A stretch of DNA of 64,000 bases. Source: Theocolax elegans. Taxonomy: Eukaryota > Arthropoda > Insecta > Hymenoptera > Cerocephalidae. This document shows positions 63,195 to 64,000 of the stretch, piece by piece. The stretch spans positions 30,563,058-30,627,057 of the forward strand of contig CM047426.1 of the NCBI GenBank assembly GCA_026168455.1. The letters run 5' to 3'. Every line of letters begins with the position of its first letter. Positions within the stretch are counted from its first letter, which is position 1. Under the pieces are notes generated by a model. That model searched no databases and was not told where the DNA came from. It saw only the letters and a list, made by a program, of their open reading frames with translations. The position numbers and the translations under genes were made by a program.

Positions 63195-64000
63195 ATGGCG
63201 CAAGAAACCACTAAACGTATAGCGTATATTAATCAAAAACGAACCACCCTCAAGGCGCAACTAACAAACGCGGCGAATGCACTTGACGCCGAAAAATGGG
63301 ACCGAACCAACGCGCGTTTACGTATTGCTCGAATAAGCAGTGCTTTGAGTAACTACGAAGAGTTACACGACGAATTATCCATTCTCGACCCCCGAAACGA
63401 ACGAGCAGATGAAATCAGCGGAAATTCAGGATAAATATTATGAAATCGCGGCTAGAATCGAAAACCTAGACGGTATAGAAACTAACAATACTCGCGCTTC
63501 CGGAAGGCACATGGGAGAGACAAACGTTACGGAAAGACAACACACGCTTAAACTTCCCGTCGCGCAGCTGCCAAAGTTCGACGGCAATCACGATAAATGG
63601 CTTTCCTTTAAAAATATTTTCATGACTATGGTAGATTCCCGCAACGATATAGACTTACTTACTAAATTCATATATTTAAAAAATTGTTTAGAGGGCGAGG
63701 CCGCGACCAAAATTGCTATTTTCACCGCGTGTCACGAAAGCTATAAAAACGCTTGGAAATTGTTAACCGAATCTTACGAAAGAAAACGAGCATTAGTTAC
63801 CAGACATTACGAAGCGATTTTAAATACAAAACCGATAATTAACGCGACTTCGTCGAACTTGACGCAGCTGGTCGACGAGACTAGACAACATATCACGATG
63901 CTAGAATCCTTACAAGTTAAAATTGACCCTCACATGATAATATACGTTTTAGAATGCAAACTCCCGATCGAGATTCGTAGGAAATGGGAGGATTCATTAT
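63195..64000 (+). pseudogene. gag: gag-like gene of the BEL/Pao element, frame-broken and cut by the window end
   Basis: The ATG at 63195 opens a 79-codon frame that is charged and probably helical (AYINQKRTTLKAQLTNAANA) and stops at 63434. From about 63394 the coding pattern continues in a different frame, which is open to 64000 (an in-frame ATG lies at 63409). That frame encodes LPVAQLPKFDGNHDKWLSF, LKNCLEGEAA and YERKRALVTRHYE, the conserved core of BEL/Pao gag, a capsid-like protein. The switch falls at a run of five C at 63389-63393 and is consistent with one inserted base, though a two-base loss would also fit. A programmed frameshift is less likely this early in gag. The product would form retroelement particles; this copy is probably defective unless the C run is an assembly error. 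Confidence 0.85.

Larger units (their letters stand above)
404..64000 (-). other. Very long intron of the Rbp6-like gene
   Basis: From the acceptor at 404 to the window end no further exon of this gene was recognised by eye. None of the longer open frames on either strand resembles RRM1, the RRM2 start or another known host protein. All recognisable content is repeats or transposons. Long introns are typical of Musashi/Rbp6 genes. The inference fails if a short exon, for example one ending in an Arg-His-Arg-Gly codon series with a donor, was missed. Whether the gene extends beyond 64000 cannot be seen. Confidence 0.7.
60969..64000 (+). mobile_element. BEL/Pao-type LTR retrotransposon, 5' part
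   Basis: The layout is a GC-rich repeat-containing 5' LTR candidate, a primer-binding site directly after it, an AT-rich leader of about 1 kb, and a gag-like frame open to the window edge. The gag region carries the LPKFDG...KWLSFKNIF signature of BEL/Pao gag (DUF1759-type) proteins. The element runs on the plus strand, antisense to the host gene. Its protease, reverse transcriptase, integrase and 3' LTR would lie beyond the window. A frame change early in gag suggests this copy is not intact. Confidence 0.85.

Overview
The window is AT-rich animal nuclear DNA with GC-rich islands, many long GA/CT microsatellites, several small inverted-repeat transposons, a Penelope-like fragment and a BEL/Pao retroelement. 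Together with one diagnostic exon this points to an insect, and the repeat make-up suggests a hymenopteran, possibly an ant. The taxon is an inference; no species marker is present.

Only one host exon could be identified. At 321-403 on the minus strand lies an 83-nt internal exon with intact splice sites. It encodes the RNP1 half of the second RNA-recognition motif of a Musashi-family protein, closer to Rbp6/Musashi-2 than to the insect msi paralogue. The gene is read right to left. No earlier exon was found, so positions 404-64000 appear to be one very long intron (at least 63.6 kb of it in the window), and 1-320 is the start of the next intron. I could not align all frames, so a tiny missed exon remains possible.

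The intron alternates between AT-rich filler and GC-richer blocks of 0.3-1 kb (near 1.0-1.4, 9.6-10.0, 12.9-13.4, 22.6-24.9, 26.0-26.8, 29.4-30.1, 32.3-32.8, 39.1-39.6, 46.2-46.9, 48.1-49.0, 55.2-55.7, 56.8-57.1 and 58.8-59.1 kb). These blocks are candidate cis-regulatory DNA, without proof.

Mobile DNA in the intron: a 490-bp inverted-repeat element (17.1 kb), two or three tRNA-derived SINE-like copies (19.3-21.9 kb), a 192-bp TA-flanked MITE (30.2 kb), a 947-bp foldback element with 417-bp arms (31.0-31.9 kb), a decayed Penelope-like 3' end with a hammerhead-like motif (49.9-50.5 kb), a 432-bp TTAA-flanked MITE (54.4 kb), a 146-bp TA-flanked MITE (59.5 kb), and the 5' part of a BEL/Pao LTR retrotransposon with a primer-binding site and a frame-broken gag (about 61.0 kb to the window end). 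The BEL/Pao element lies antisense to the host gene; the Penelope-like relic lies in the sense direction.

The points most worth following are the foldback element, which would be transcribed as a long hairpin in the host pre-mRNA; the hammerhead-like motif of the Penelope relic; a candidate recursive splice site at 43853/43854; and the tandem-repeat-built LTR region.
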